NCBI GenBank assembly: GCA_965227095.1
Contig: CBDDFL010000001.1
Span: 2,728,001-2,792,000, forward strand
Origin: JANQMY01 sp965227095
Lineage (GTDB): Bacteria; Pseudomonadota; Alphaproteobacteria; JANQMY01
DNA: 64,000 nucleotides
Reading direction: 5' to 3'
Shown here: positions 53,173 to 61,280 of the stretch, in pieces
Layout: every line of letters starts with the position of its first letter
How positions within the stretch are numbered: the first letter of the stretch is position 1
Notes under the pieces: generated by a model
Database searches by the model: none
The model's input: the letters and a program-made list of their open reading frames with translations, nothing else
Told to the model about the DNA's origin: nothing
Translations under genes and position numbers: made by a program

Positions 53173-53979
53173 TTACCCCGTCACATTGTTGATGTCTTCG
53201 CCCTGCGCCAGGAAGGCGTCCATGAGGGTCTTGGAGCCTTCATCGTCGCGGATGAGGGTCGCGAAGCCTTCATATTCCATGCGCAATCCGTCTTCTAACT
53301 GTCTGTACGGGGCGGGTTTTATGAGCTCCTTGATGATCTTCATGGAGGCGGGCGTTTTTGCCGCGAGCTCCCCCGCAATGCCAAGGGCATGGTCCAACGC
53401 CTTGCCGGGGGCCACGTCGTGGATCAGGCCCAGCTCGGCGGCCTCGCGCGGCCCGACCGTCCGGCCCCGGAGGATCATCTCCAAAGCGCGGGACACGCCA
53501 ATATGCCGTGTCAGCCGCTGGGTGCCCCCGGCGCCTGGGAAAATGCCCACTTTGCTTTCCGGCAGACCAATCAGATAGTCGCCGTCTTCCGCCACGCGGA
53601 TATCGCAGGTCAGCGCGAATTCATAGCCACCGCCTTGGCAAAAGCCATTAATGGCGGCAATGGTGGGTTTGCGCCACATATCCACGGCGCGGTAGAGCGC
53701 TTGAACCGCATTTTCCGGCACCGGATCGGTGTGTCCCTCGGAAGCGGCCTTGCGCATGATCTCCTGATAGGCGCGGATCTCCCCCACATCGTAATGGCGG
53801 ATGAACACGCCCGGCACGCCGCCCGTGAACACCACCACGCGCACCTCGTCATTGGCGTCGAGCTCTTTTTGAAGGACCGTCAGCTCCTCCGTGGTTTCGG
53901 CATTCATGTAACCGCGCGGCGGATTGGTAATGGTAACGACGGCGATGTTGTTTTGGATGTCGGTGGTGACTTGTGGCAT
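53173..53979 (-). CDS. Enoyl-CoA hydratase/isomerase family protein
   Basis: A 268-residue crotonase-fold protein from ATG 53979, where AGGGAG lies 6 bases upstream; the frame is open to 54030. The oxyanion-forming segment is FTGGVPGVFIRHYDVGEI (in place of the usual G-G-F-S-A-G-A-D), followed by INGFCQGGGYEFALTCDIRVA, with LPESKVGIFPGAGGTQRL giving the usual catalytic Glu region. The acyl-CoA substrate cannot be defined, but the gene may serve the CoA pathways encoded at 35.8-46 kb. Its C-terminus ends with the usual dimer helix. Confidence 0.87.
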   Translation of the reverse strand: MPQVTTDIQNNIAVVTITNPPRGYMNAETTEELTVLQKELDANDEVRVVVFTGGVPGVFIRHYDVGEIRAYQEIMRKAASEGHTDPVPENAVQALYRAVDMWRKPTIAAINGFCQGGGYEFALTCDIRVAEDGDYLIGLPESKVGIFPGAGGTQRLTRHIGVSRALEMILRGRTVGPREAAELGLIHDVAPGKALDHALGIAGELAAKTPASMKIIKELIKPAPYRQLEDGLRMEYEGFATLIRDDEGSKTLMDAFLAQGEDINNVTG

Positions 53980-54230
53980 GAGCGGCTCCCTGATCTTTTC
54001 CCGCAGTGTAGCGGAAGACGTGGCGTTCACCAGGTTAACTTGCCGGTCACTATTCTGCCCAAGTTTCGAGCAACACTTACGAAAGCGTAAAAAAGCGGCG
54101 CCAGGAAGGCCGTCCGCTTAGGAACTTTCTAACCGGTTTCGGGGTCTACTTTTCACGATGTGCCCGCGCGATCCGTTTTCTGTGGAAAACGATCACGCTT
54201 CTGTTGACAGATCGCGAAAAGACCCGACCA

Positions 54231-55010
54231 ATGGACGACATGGCAAAAAAGAAACGGGAATTCGGTGACGCGCCGCCACCACCGCCGTCGCGCATGGCTC
54301 GGGCGTTGGGCAGCTTGCGCAATAATTTTCTCACCGGGCTTGTGGTGGCCGCGCCCATTGGCATCACGATTTATCTGACGTGGAATTTTATTGCCTTTGT
54401 GGACAACCGCGTCACGCCGCTGATCCCCGACCAATATAGTCCGCCCGTTACCGTGCCCGGATTGGGCTTGTTGATCGTCTTCGTTGCGCTGCTGCTTCTT
54501 GGTATCTTTACAAAGAACTTCTTCGGCCGTTCGATCATTAATCTGGGCGACCGCATCATCGCGCGCATGCCCGTGGTGCGCAGCATCTATGGCGCGCTGA
54601 AGCAGATTTTCGAGACCGTGGCGGCGGACCATCAATCCAGTTTCCAGCAAGTGGGGCTGATGCAATATCCGCGGGAAAACATCTGGGCCGTGGTGTTCAT
54701 CACCACACAGACGAAGGGCGAGATTACCTCTCACGCGGACCCGGAAATGGTCAGCGTCTTCCTGCCCACCACACCGAACCCCACCTCCGGCTTTTTGTTG
54801 TTCGTGCCCAAGTCTGAAATTGTCGTGCTGGATATGACGGTGGAGCAGGCGGCCAAGCTGATCATCTCGGCCGGTATTGTGGAACCGGACCACCCGAACG
54901 GGATTGCCTCCATCAATTCCCAAACCATCGACGGCGCCCGCCGCATCCTCGAAGAACGCCTAAACCAAGAAGACACCGACGAGGACGAAGGTGCCGAAAA
55001 GGTGGCTTAG
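54231..55010 (+). CDS. DUF502 membrane protein
   Basis: About 259 residues. Two transmembrane helices (FLTGLVVAAPIGITIYLTWNFI and GLLIVFVALLLLGIFTKNFFG) precede the DUF502 signature: RMPVVRSIYGALKQIFETV, then NIWAVVFITTQTKGE and SVFLPTTPNPTSGFLLFVP. ATG 54231 is used, with TTG 54204 open upstream. Function is unknown. DUF502 genes often lie near recG in alphaproteobacteria; here four genes separate them. Confidence 0.87.
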   Translation: MDDMAKKKREFGDAPPPPPSRMARALGSLRNNFLTGLVVAAPIGITIYLTWNFIAFVDNRVTPLIPDQYSPPVTVPGLGLLIVFVALLLLGIFTKNFFGRSIINLGDRIIARMPVVRSIYGALKQIFETVAADHQSSFQQVGLMQYPRENIWAVVFITTQTKGEITSHADPEMVSVFLPTTPNPTSGFLLFVPKSEIVVLDMTVEQAAKLIISAGIVEPDHPNGIASINSQTIDGARRILEERLNQEDTDEDEGAEKVA

Positions 55011-55043
55011 GCGCGTTTGCGCGTCATCCCGGTCGTTTCTGGT

Positions 55044-55778
55044 CTAGTCCAAACATGCCGCCTGTAGAGCCGCGCGTTTTTCGCCGGTTAGGCCCACATA
55101 GTCCGCAAGATAGGCATCGACGCCACCGAAGCGCTCATCGATGGTTTTAAAGGCCTGCGCTAAATATTCTTCCCGGGCCGAGAAGATGGCCTTGCGCGCT
55201 GCCGCGTCCAGCTCGCCCGTGTCGCGCCCGCTCGGGTCCCAATAGTCATTGGTGAGCAGATAATCTTCGAACACGGTGTCTCGCGGCACGCCCAAAGCGG
55301 ACAGCAGCAACGCCGCCGCCGTGCCCGCGCGGTCCTTGCCCGCCGTACAATGCACCACCAGGCGGTCGCCCGCGATCAGCCGCTCGAACATGCCGAGATA
55401 AGCGTGGTTGTAGCGCAAGGGGTATTCCGCATAATTGGTGAGAAGATAGTTTTCGGCGTGAGCCACAATGTCTTGGGCCACTTGAAATGAATCCACGAAG
55501 GATTGGCCGGGCCGTTGGTCGAGGCCCAGTTCCAGAACATCAATCTCCGGGTGCGCCCGGTATTGGGATATTTCGGTTTCGCGCTCTTCGCCATAGCGCA
55601 GATCGCATGCGACACTCACGCCCAGCCCGGTCACGGTTGCTAAGTCCCCCGGGGTCAAATTGGCCGGCGTGTCGGAGCGGAACATGGTGCGCCATTTGGT
55701 GACCGCGCCCTCAGCGGTTTTGTAGCCGCCCAGGTCGCGAAAATTCGAAGCGCCCTCTAGGCGAATATGTCGTTCCAT
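55044..55778 (-). CDS. Tyrosine-protein phosphatase (Y_phosphatase3 type)
   Basis: A 244-residue phosphatase. The N-terminal SNFRDLGGYKTAEG is typical of bacterial lipid/tyrosine phosphatases of this group. The P-loop is VVHCTAGKDRAGT with Cys144 and Arg150 in the H-C-x5-R arrangement; the extra Lys-Asp (GKDR) is the hallmark of the Y_phosphatase3 family and of phosphoinositide-acting relatives. No signal peptide is seen. It is convergent with the DUF502 gene. It could reverse tyrosine phosphorylation, for instance by the Wzc-like kinase, but nothing in the layout proves this. Confidence 0.88.
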   Translation of the reverse strand: MERHIRLEGASNFRDLGGYKTAEGAVTKWRTMFRSDTPANLTPGDLATVTGLGVSVACDLRYGEERETEISQYRAHPEIDVLELGLDQRPGQSFVDSFQVAQDIVAHAENYLLTNYAEYPLRYNHAYLGMFERLIAGDRLVVHCTAGKDRAGTAAALLLSALGVPRDTVFEDYLLTNDYWDPSGRDTGELDAAARKAIFSAREEYLAQAFKTIDERFGGVDAYLADYVGLTGEKRAALQAACLD

Positions 55779-55991
55779 GGGCGCAATGATCCTCTCTTAA
55801 GACGCAACATCTAGAGGGGTTGTACCCGCGTCCGCCGGTCCCGTAAACACCACAGCTGATGAGTAGTACTCCATCGCCGGCGCAATACGGCTGACGCCTC
55901 TTGTGCCCTACGGCGATGGTCGGCGTTGGGCTGTTCTATCTTTCAATGTCAAACCAATGGCGGCGCGGAAATGGCCGCTTAGGCGCTCGAT

Positions 55992-56453
55992 CTAAGATGA
56001 TGGCCTTAAGGCGTCACCCCAAAACTTCATTTCTTCCGCGACGACGTCCCAAAACCACCGAGTGGTTTCCAAGATGTTGTCGTCCGTGATGCCATCCGTA
56101 ATCAGATACATCTCCAACAGAAGGGTTCCGTCGCTGTTAACGGAGGCTTCTGGAATCTTGTAGACCTGGTTCCATTTGTTCACCTGCTCGAGCGTGGGGA
56201 AGACATCGGTCAGCGTGATCGTGATGATGATGTCGGTGCAGTTTTTGTTATTGTCGCAGCCGTTCAGGCCCACATACGGACCATTGAGAATTTTAATCCA
56301 CCCATCTTTGACGCCGAATGAAATGCCGGATTTGTCAAAAATGTCGAAGAGGTCGTCGAAGGACAGGCTGTCATAGACTTTGGCCTGTGCCGGTAACGCC
56401 ACCGCAATGATCACGAAAAGCGCCAAGAACGCGCCATATAGTCTCTGAACCAT
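55992..56453 (-). CDS. Secreted YbjN-domain-like protein
   Basis: A 153-residue protein from ATG 56453, with a signal peptide (LYGAFLALFVIIAVALPAQA-K). The mature part resembles YbjN, with its type III chaperone-like alpha/beta fold: LFDIFDKSGISFGV, then DIIITITLTDVFPTLEQVNKWNQ and LEMYLITDGITDDNILETTRWFWDVV. The segment FPTLEQVNKWNQ matches the conserved helix. Two Cys (GCDNNKNC) may form a disulfide. YbjN-like proteins have no clear biochemical role. It is divergent from the M23-like gene. Confidence 0.7.
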   Translation of the reverse strand: MVQRLYGAFLALFVIIAVALPAQAKVYDSLSFDDLFDIFDKSGISFGVKDGWIKILNGPYVGLNGCDNNKNCTDIIITITLTDVFPTLEQVNKWNQVYKIPEASVNSDGTLLLEMYLITDGITDDNILETTRWFWDVVAEEMKFWGDALRPSS

Positions 56454-56613
56454 AGACCTATCCCCCTCAAGCATCAGTCCCATCAGCACCGCCAAGCGCT
56501 GGTGCGTACACTATTTCACACAACGTATGGTTTGGAAAGCGGAAGGATTGTGGTTAAATGCCAAACGGGAAAAGCGACCGTCAATACCAAGTAAGTTTGA
56601 ACTGGTGGATTTA

Positions 56614-57465
56614 ATGGCTTCTCAATTGCGATGGCTAGTTCTGGTTATTTGTTGCGGTATCTCCCATCAAACTTTTGCTGAGACAAATTTGAAAAACCCA
56701 ACCGGGGGTGGAATTGTCAGTCATGATCCCCGGCACATCGGAATTGACTTAGATGTGTCCGTTAGTGATGCAGTTCCTTCTCCCATAAACGGACGGGTAG
56801 AAAAGCTAGTCGCTGATGTAATTTGGGGCACCGATTGGAAAGGAGTCGTACTGGTCGGCCTTGGTGATGACGCCGCGTACCAAGTTAGATTGTTGGGTGT
56901 CGACACAAACGAAAAAATGATTGGTCAGTCTTTGAAGGCCGGAGACCGAGTGGGTATCGCCATTGACGCGACATCGATTTATCAAAACATCAAACAGCAC
57001 ATTCATTTTGAGCTCTATGAAGACGAGATTCGTGTCGATCCGACTGATTTTGTGAAGCAACGGTGGCCAAACGTTAAAGGGATAGATCCTGGTACAGAAT
57101 ATATCGACCCACAGAATACTGCGTTGAACAGGGCATTTGAAATACCAAATCCCGAGAAAAAGAGAGCTATTCTAGAAAAGGTTTTAGGGGAGCCAGTCTG
57201 GGAAACATATCACTTTGAGATCTATCATCGGATTGCAGACAACTATGCTTCTGAAGGAAAGTTCGAAGAAGCAATCGAACTCCAAAGGACACTACTTTCT
57301 CTGCTTCGAGCGGAACAAATTTGCGCTGAAAGAAAAATGCCGCCGGAAGTTTTGGGTGTGATCGGCGCGTGCCGATCAAAGTCTAGCGTCGACATTTTGC
57401 TCTATAACATGTCCAACAATCTTGCGGCCTACGAGCAGGGACAGCCAACACTGATCCATTACTAA
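56614..57465 (+). CDS. M23-like (LytM) peptidase-domain protein with helical C-terminus
   Basis: A 283-residue exported protein from ATG 56614. Signal peptide: RWLVLVICCGISHQTFA-E. The next about 120 residues look like a LytM fold: His41 and Asp45 in HIGIDLDV, a barrel segment SPINGRVEKL, then His129 and His131 in QHIHFELY, which are the zinc-ligand positions of M23 endopeptidases. The G-x-G-x-H framing is weak. The C-terminal half is helical and TPR-like (YHRIADNYASEGKFEEAIELQRTLLSLL). It may cut peptidoglycan cross-links. It is followed by an unknown membrane protein. Confidence 0.65.
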   Translation: MASQLRWLVLVICCGISHQTFAETNLKNPTGGGIVSHDPRHIGIDLDVSVSDAVPSPINGRVEKLVADVIWGTDWKGVVLVGLGDDAAYQVRLLGVDTNEKMIGQSLKAGDRVGIAIDATSIYQNIKQHIHFELYEDEIRVDPTDFVKQRWPNVKGIDPGTEYIDPQNTALNRAFEIPNPEKKRAILEKVLGEPVWETYHFEIYHRIADNYASEGKFEEAIELQRTLLSLLRAEQICAERKMPPEVLGVIGACRSKSSVDILLYNMSNNLAAYEQGQPTLIHY

Positions 57466-57492
57466 TGCTTCAATTTATGAGGCGAATACTGA

Positions 57493-58665
57493 ATGAATGA
57501 AAGCGAGGAACTTCGTGCAGCCGATCTGGAAGCCTATCTTTCTGCATATGGTCATCGTGAAGGTGATTACATTCTGACAACAGCGCTCAGTCAAAACCCG
57601 GACAATTATCGATTATTGATCTGTAGTAGCAACGGCCCGTATTTCCTATATGACGAGTGCGGTTGGAGCGTGCCGTCGATCGGGAAACACTTCGACAAAC
57701 GCAATTTGGCACAATTGGTTGGTGGTCACGCCAAAGCGAAGTTGATTTTTTGGGACCACCTCCGGCTCAACAAAATGAACATCTTGTTAGCAACCATCAT
57801 CCAGTTTTCGGTAATGATGATTGTCGTCGCCGCCCTTTATATTCTGGTTGTTGGGTCAATCCCATTTGATGTTCGCCACTGGACATCATGGTTTATGGAT
57901 CCCTTTGTATTTTTGATCGTCGGATACATCACAACCGGCACTCTTCTGTGTGCGCTGATGATCGGAGCAATAAATTTTGTCATAAACCGATTTCTGATCC
58001 GGCGGTCACAATTTACAGAAGCAGTTGAGCTGGTTGACCGCTTCGAAAATGGATCGTTGGACGATATGGCGGTCGCCCGCCAACTCAACGAGAAAGAATG
58101 TGAATTTTTTGATGTGAATTTGTTGTCGTCCAAGCAGTCGGATCATGAGCTGAAAGCGCGTCCAGACTGGGCAGGATGGGGAGCGTTTTGGAGAAGGCAG
58201 GCTTCAAGTAAATACAAAAGGGTGTTGGGGCCGTTCTCAAGCTGTATCCGAACAGCGTTTTACCCAAACACGTATCTCCACAATCATAGGGTAACCTACG
58301 GTGCCGCTTTATATTCTCGAATTGCGTTTCCCTTCGTCGCCTTTTTCTTGTTTGCTTGGTGGTTTTTTGCCGTCTTCTTGCTGTTTCAGGGAAGCATAGT
58401 GTTGGATAAGAACCAATATGATATCGACGTTTTGCCGCTCTGGCCGGTGCAAATCTGGATGGCTTGGGTTCTTCATGCACAGGTGTCATTGGTTCTCATT
58501 ATGGTGCTTAGAACCAAAGTGATCAGGCATCGGATGCGTAGAGGACAAACCCAGATACAGCTTATTAGGGAGAGCGCGGATTGTGTCATGGAACATCCGA
58601 ACAATGAAGACCTCTTCTGCGTTTGGCGCAATGAGTATCGGTTATCCGTGATTGCGAGCTATTAA
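57493..58665 (+). CDS. Unknown membrane protein
   Basis: A 390-residue protein not assigned to any family. An N-terminal soluble part of about 95 residues precedes two helices (ILLATIIQFSVMMIVVAALYILV and FVFLIVGYITTGTLLCALMIGAINFV), a cytoplasmic middle with a charged helix, and two more helices (IAFPFVAFFLFAWWFFAVFLLF and IWMAWVLHAQVSLVLIMVL). The gene is 27 bases after the M23-like gene and likely in one operon. Its bases look clearly more AT-rich than the recG gene next to it, a possible sign of transfer. Confidence 0.6.
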   Translation: MNESEELRAADLEAYLSAYGHREGDYILTTALSQNPDNYRLLICSSNGPYFLYDECGWSVPSIGKHFDKRNLAQLVGGHAKAKLIFWDHLRLNKMNILLATIIQFSVMMIVVAALYILVVGSIPFDVRHWTSWFMDPFVFLIVGYITTGTLLCALMIGAINFVINRFLIRRSQFTEAVELVDRFENGSLDDMAVARQLNEKECEFFDVNLLSSKQSDHELKARPDWAGWGAFWRRQASSKYKRVLGPFSSCIRTAFYPNTYLHNHRVTYGAALYSRIAFPFVAFFLFAWWFFAVFLLFQGSIVLDKNQYDIDVLPLWPVQIWMAWVLHAQVSLVLIMVLRTKVIRHRMRRGQTQIQLIRESADCVMEHPNNEDLFCVWRNEYRLSVIASY

Positions 58666-58672
58666 AGTTCTA

Positions 58673-60760
58673 TCACCCCGACCTCAACCTCTTAACGGCC
58701 TCGTCCCGTTCGAAAAGATAGAGCAGGGTGCGCAGCGCCTCGCCACGCGGGGACGTTAGGTCCGGGTCTTTTTCCAAAATCATCACCGCATCATCGCGGG
58801 CGGCGGCGAGAAGCTCTCCGTGGACGGAGAGGTCCGCGAGGCGAAACACCGGCAGGCCGCTTTGGCGCGTGCCCAATAATTCTCCGCTGCCGCGCAGGCG
58901 TAAATCTTCTTCGGCGATCAAGAACCCGTCTTCGGTTTCCCGCATGATCTTGAGACGGGCCGTGGCGACCTCTCCCAAAGGGGATTGGTAGAGCAACAAG
59001 CAGCTTGACGGTTTCTCGCCCCGGCCCACGCGTCCGCGCAGCTGATGCAATTGGGCGAGGCCAAACCGTTCCGCATGCTCGATGATCATGATGGTGGCCT
59101 CAGGCACGTTGACCCCCACCTCGATCACCGTGGTGGCCACCAGCACGTTGAGGCGGCCTGCTTGAAAATCCGCCATCACCGCGTCTTTTTCCGGGCCCTT
59201 CATGCGGCCGTGAACCAGGCCCACCTTTGCCTTTAAAGTGGCGGACAGATGGCGAAACCGTTCTTCGGCGGCGGTCACGTCCAGCACGTCGGAATCTTCC
59301 ACCAGCGGGCACACCCAATATGCGCGCGCGCCGCCGTCCACGGCTTTCTGGAGGTGGCCCACAACATCCTCCAGCCGGTCGTTGGGCAGAACGCGCGTTT
59401 CGATGGGTTTGCGCCCAGGTGGTTTGTCGCGCAGTTGGGAACTGTCCATGTCCCCATAAATGGTCAGCGTCAGCGTACGGGGGATGGGCGTGGCGGTCAT
59501 CACCAATACATCCGTCTGCTGACCTTTGTTGGACAGGGTCAGCCGTTGATGGACACCAAAGCGATGTTGTTCGTCCACCACGGCAATGGCGAGGTCCTGG
59601 AAGGCTACATCGTCCTGAAATAAGGCATGGGTGCCGATCAGGATCTGGATCGAGCCATCCGCCACGTGCTCCAATATGCCCTCGCGCACCTTTCCTTTAT
59701 CGCGGCCGGTCAGCAGGGCCACGCGCACGCCGGCGGCTTCCGCCAGAGGGGCGATGCTGTCCATATGTTGGCGCGCCAGAATTTCGGTGGGCGCCATGAG
59801 GGCTGCTTGTTTGCCGGTTTCCACCGCATTGAGCATGGCCAGCAAGGCCACCACCGTCTTGCCGGAGCCCACATCCCCCTGCAGCATGCGCAACATGCGC
59901 ATGTCCGATGCCATATCCGCATTGATGTCTTTGAGCGCGTCCTTCTGCGAGCCGGTGAGGTCAAAGGGCAGGGCGTCGAGCACTTTGCGGCGCAAAGATC
60001 CATCGCCCTTGATCGGCCGTCCGGACAGCCGCTTCATGCGCGACCGCACAAGACCCAGCGCCAATTGGTTCGCCAGCAGCTCGTCATAGGCCAGCCGTTG
60101 CCGGGCGGGCGTCATGGGGTCGAGGCTCGACAGCGCTTCCGGTTGATGGGCCGTCGCCAAAGCGTCATGCCAGCTCTGCCACTCTTGCTGTTTCAGCCAC
60201 GCCGCGTCTTGCCATTCGGGCAAGGGGCAGATGCGCGCCACGGCCTGGCTTACGGCTTTGGCCATGGTCTTTTGGGTGAGGCCCGCTGTTAGGGGATAGA
60301 CCGCTTCGAAGGGGGGCAGGTCTTTGAATTCATCCGGTGTCAGCACATGGTCGGGATGGGTCATTTGCGGTTCGCCCCGATAGAGATCGACCTTGCCGCT
60401 GATGATCCGCGTTTCTCCAATGGGCAGAATGTTTTGTAGATATTTCTTGTCGCCGCGAAAGAAGACCAGATCGATCACGCCCGTATCGTCGGTACAGCGC
60501 ACCCGATAGGGCACACGGGGGTTGCGCGGCACCTGATGCTGTTCCACCCGCACCTCCATGGTGGCGAGTTCCCCTTCCGCCGCGTCGCCGATTTTGGGCC
60601 GGTGGCTGCGGTCGATCACGCCGGTGGGCAGGGTCCACAACAGATCCACCACTTTCGGGCCGGCCACCCGTTCCACCAGTTTTTCAATGCGCGGCCCCAC
60701 GCCTTTTAGCGTGCGGGTCGCCACAAACAGGGGGAACAGAATGTCGGGGCGCTGGGCCAT
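58673..60760 (-). CDS. recG: ATP-dependent DNA helicase RecG
   Basis: A 695-residue SF2 helicase that regresses stalled replication forks. Order: N-terminal wedge/OB domain (about 60-150), Walker A GDVGSGKTVVALL, motif II VDEQHRFGVHQR, motif III TATPIPRT, then the helicase C domain with VATTVIEVGVNVPEATIMIIEHAERFGLAQLHQLRGRVGRG. ATG 60760 (MAQRPDILFP) is the proper start; open frame runs 67 codons further but that part covers the promoter and start of the divergent sdhE gene. Length and motifs are normal. Confidence 0.96.
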   Translation of the reverse strand: MAQRPDILFPLFVATRTLKGVGPRIEKLVERVAGPKVVDLLWTLPTGVIDRSHRPKIGDAAEGELATMEVRVEQHQVPRNPRVPYRVRCTDDTGVIDLVFFRGDKKYLQNILPIGETRIISGKVDLYRGEPQMTHPDHVLTPDEFKDLPPFEAVYPLTAGLTQKTMAKAVSQAVARICPLPEWQDAAWLKQQEWQSWHDALATAHQPEALSSLDPMTPARQRLAYDELLANQLALGLVRSRMKRLSGRPIKGDGSLRRKVLDALPFDLTGSQKDALKDINADMASDMRMLRMLQGDVGSGKTVVALLAMLNAVETGKQAALMAPTEILARQHMDSIAPLAEAAGVRVALLTGRDKGKVREGILEHVADGSIQILIGTHALFQDDVAFQDLAIAVVDEQHRFGVHQRLTLSNKGQQTDVLVMTATPIPRTLTLTIYGDMDSSQLRDKPPGRKPIETRVLPNDRLEDVVGHLQKAVDGGARAYWVCPLVEDSDVLDVTAAEERFRHLSATLKAKVGLVHGRMKGPEKDAVMADFQAGRLNVLVATTVIEVGVNVPEATIMIIEHAERFGLAQLHQLRGRVGRGEKPSSCLLLYQSPLGEVATARLKIMRETEDGFLIAEEDLRLRGSGELLGTRQSGLPVFRLADLSVHGELLAAARDDAVMILEKDPDLTSPRGEALRTLLYLFERDEAVKRLRSG

Positions 60761-60865
60761 AGGGGGCGTGATTTGGTTAAATGGCCGCAGGTTTCGGCCA
60801 AAAGCTGACAATGTGGGTCTGTGTATTATATCTCTAGCGCCCTTGGGAACGAAGGAATGATGTTT

Positions 60866-61153
60866 ATGGACGGCATGAGCGAACGGGAACGGGTCGAGAA
60901 ACGGCTGAAATACCAGTCTTGGCACCGTGGCACCCGGGAAATGGACCTTATTTTGGGGCAATTCGCCGATGCACGCCTGTCCGCCATGTCGGATGCGGAA
61001 CTTGAGGAATTTACGGCGCTGATCTCCCTGCCGGACACGCAGCTCTATAAATGGATTTCAGGCCGGGAAGAGATCCCCGAGGCCTATCAAACCGACATGA
61101 TGGCGGCCATTTGTAAGCTGGATTATCTGGACCGTAGCGGCCTTTCGACGTAA
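60866..61153 (+). CDS. sdhE: Succinate dehydrogenase assembly factor 2 (FAD assembly factor)
   Basis: A 95-residue SdhE/Sdh5 protein that helps attach FAD covalently to the flavoprotein of succinate dehydrogenase. The RGxxE-type motif is RGTREMDLILG, followed by LEEFTALISLPDTQLYKWISG, with the usual acidic helices. ATG 60866 is chosen: AAGGA ends 9 bases before it, while the ATG at 60857 directly abuts that site. It is divergent from recG and followed by mfd, a common alphaproteobacterial arrangement. Confidence 0.93.
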   Translation: MDGMSERERVEKRLKYQSWHRGTREMDLILGQFADARLSAMSDAELEEFTALISLPDTQLYKWISGREEIPEAYQTDMMAAICKLDYLDRSGLST

Positions 61154-61184
61154 AAGGCCTCTCTTCATTTTATTGGCTTAGCCG

Positions 61185-61262
61185 GCCCGCTCCCCCAGAG
61201 CCGATTTTGGCCAACCACCCCAAGGGTACCCTAGTCCGGGTGGTTGGGAAGGGGGAGTGGGC
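61185..61262. promoter_or_regulatory. Long hairpin region upstream of mfd
   Basis: An outer pair of arms, GCCCGCTCCCCC (61185-61196) and GGGGGAGTGGGC (61251-61262), one G-T wobble, encloses a perfect inner pair, CCAACCACCC (61211-61220) with GGGTGGTTGG (61238-61247). A palindrome AGGGTACCCT (61222-61231) lies at the tip. It fills the gap between sdhE and mfd and ends about 19 bases before the mfd ATG. There is no T-tail, so it may be a leader structure or a mobile palindrome remnant, not a classic terminator. Confidence 0.5.
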
Positions 61263-61280
61263 TGGCCAGGTGTTTCGACA

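Noticed and set aside
59227..60292. Long plus-strand open frames opposite recG
   Set aside because: High-GC shadow frames rich in Arg and His; RecG motifs on the minus strand are complete.
60761..60961. 67-codon N-terminal extension of RecG
   Set aside because: It covers the recG promoter and the start of the divergent sdhE gene, and the conserved RecG sequence begins at the ATG at 60760.
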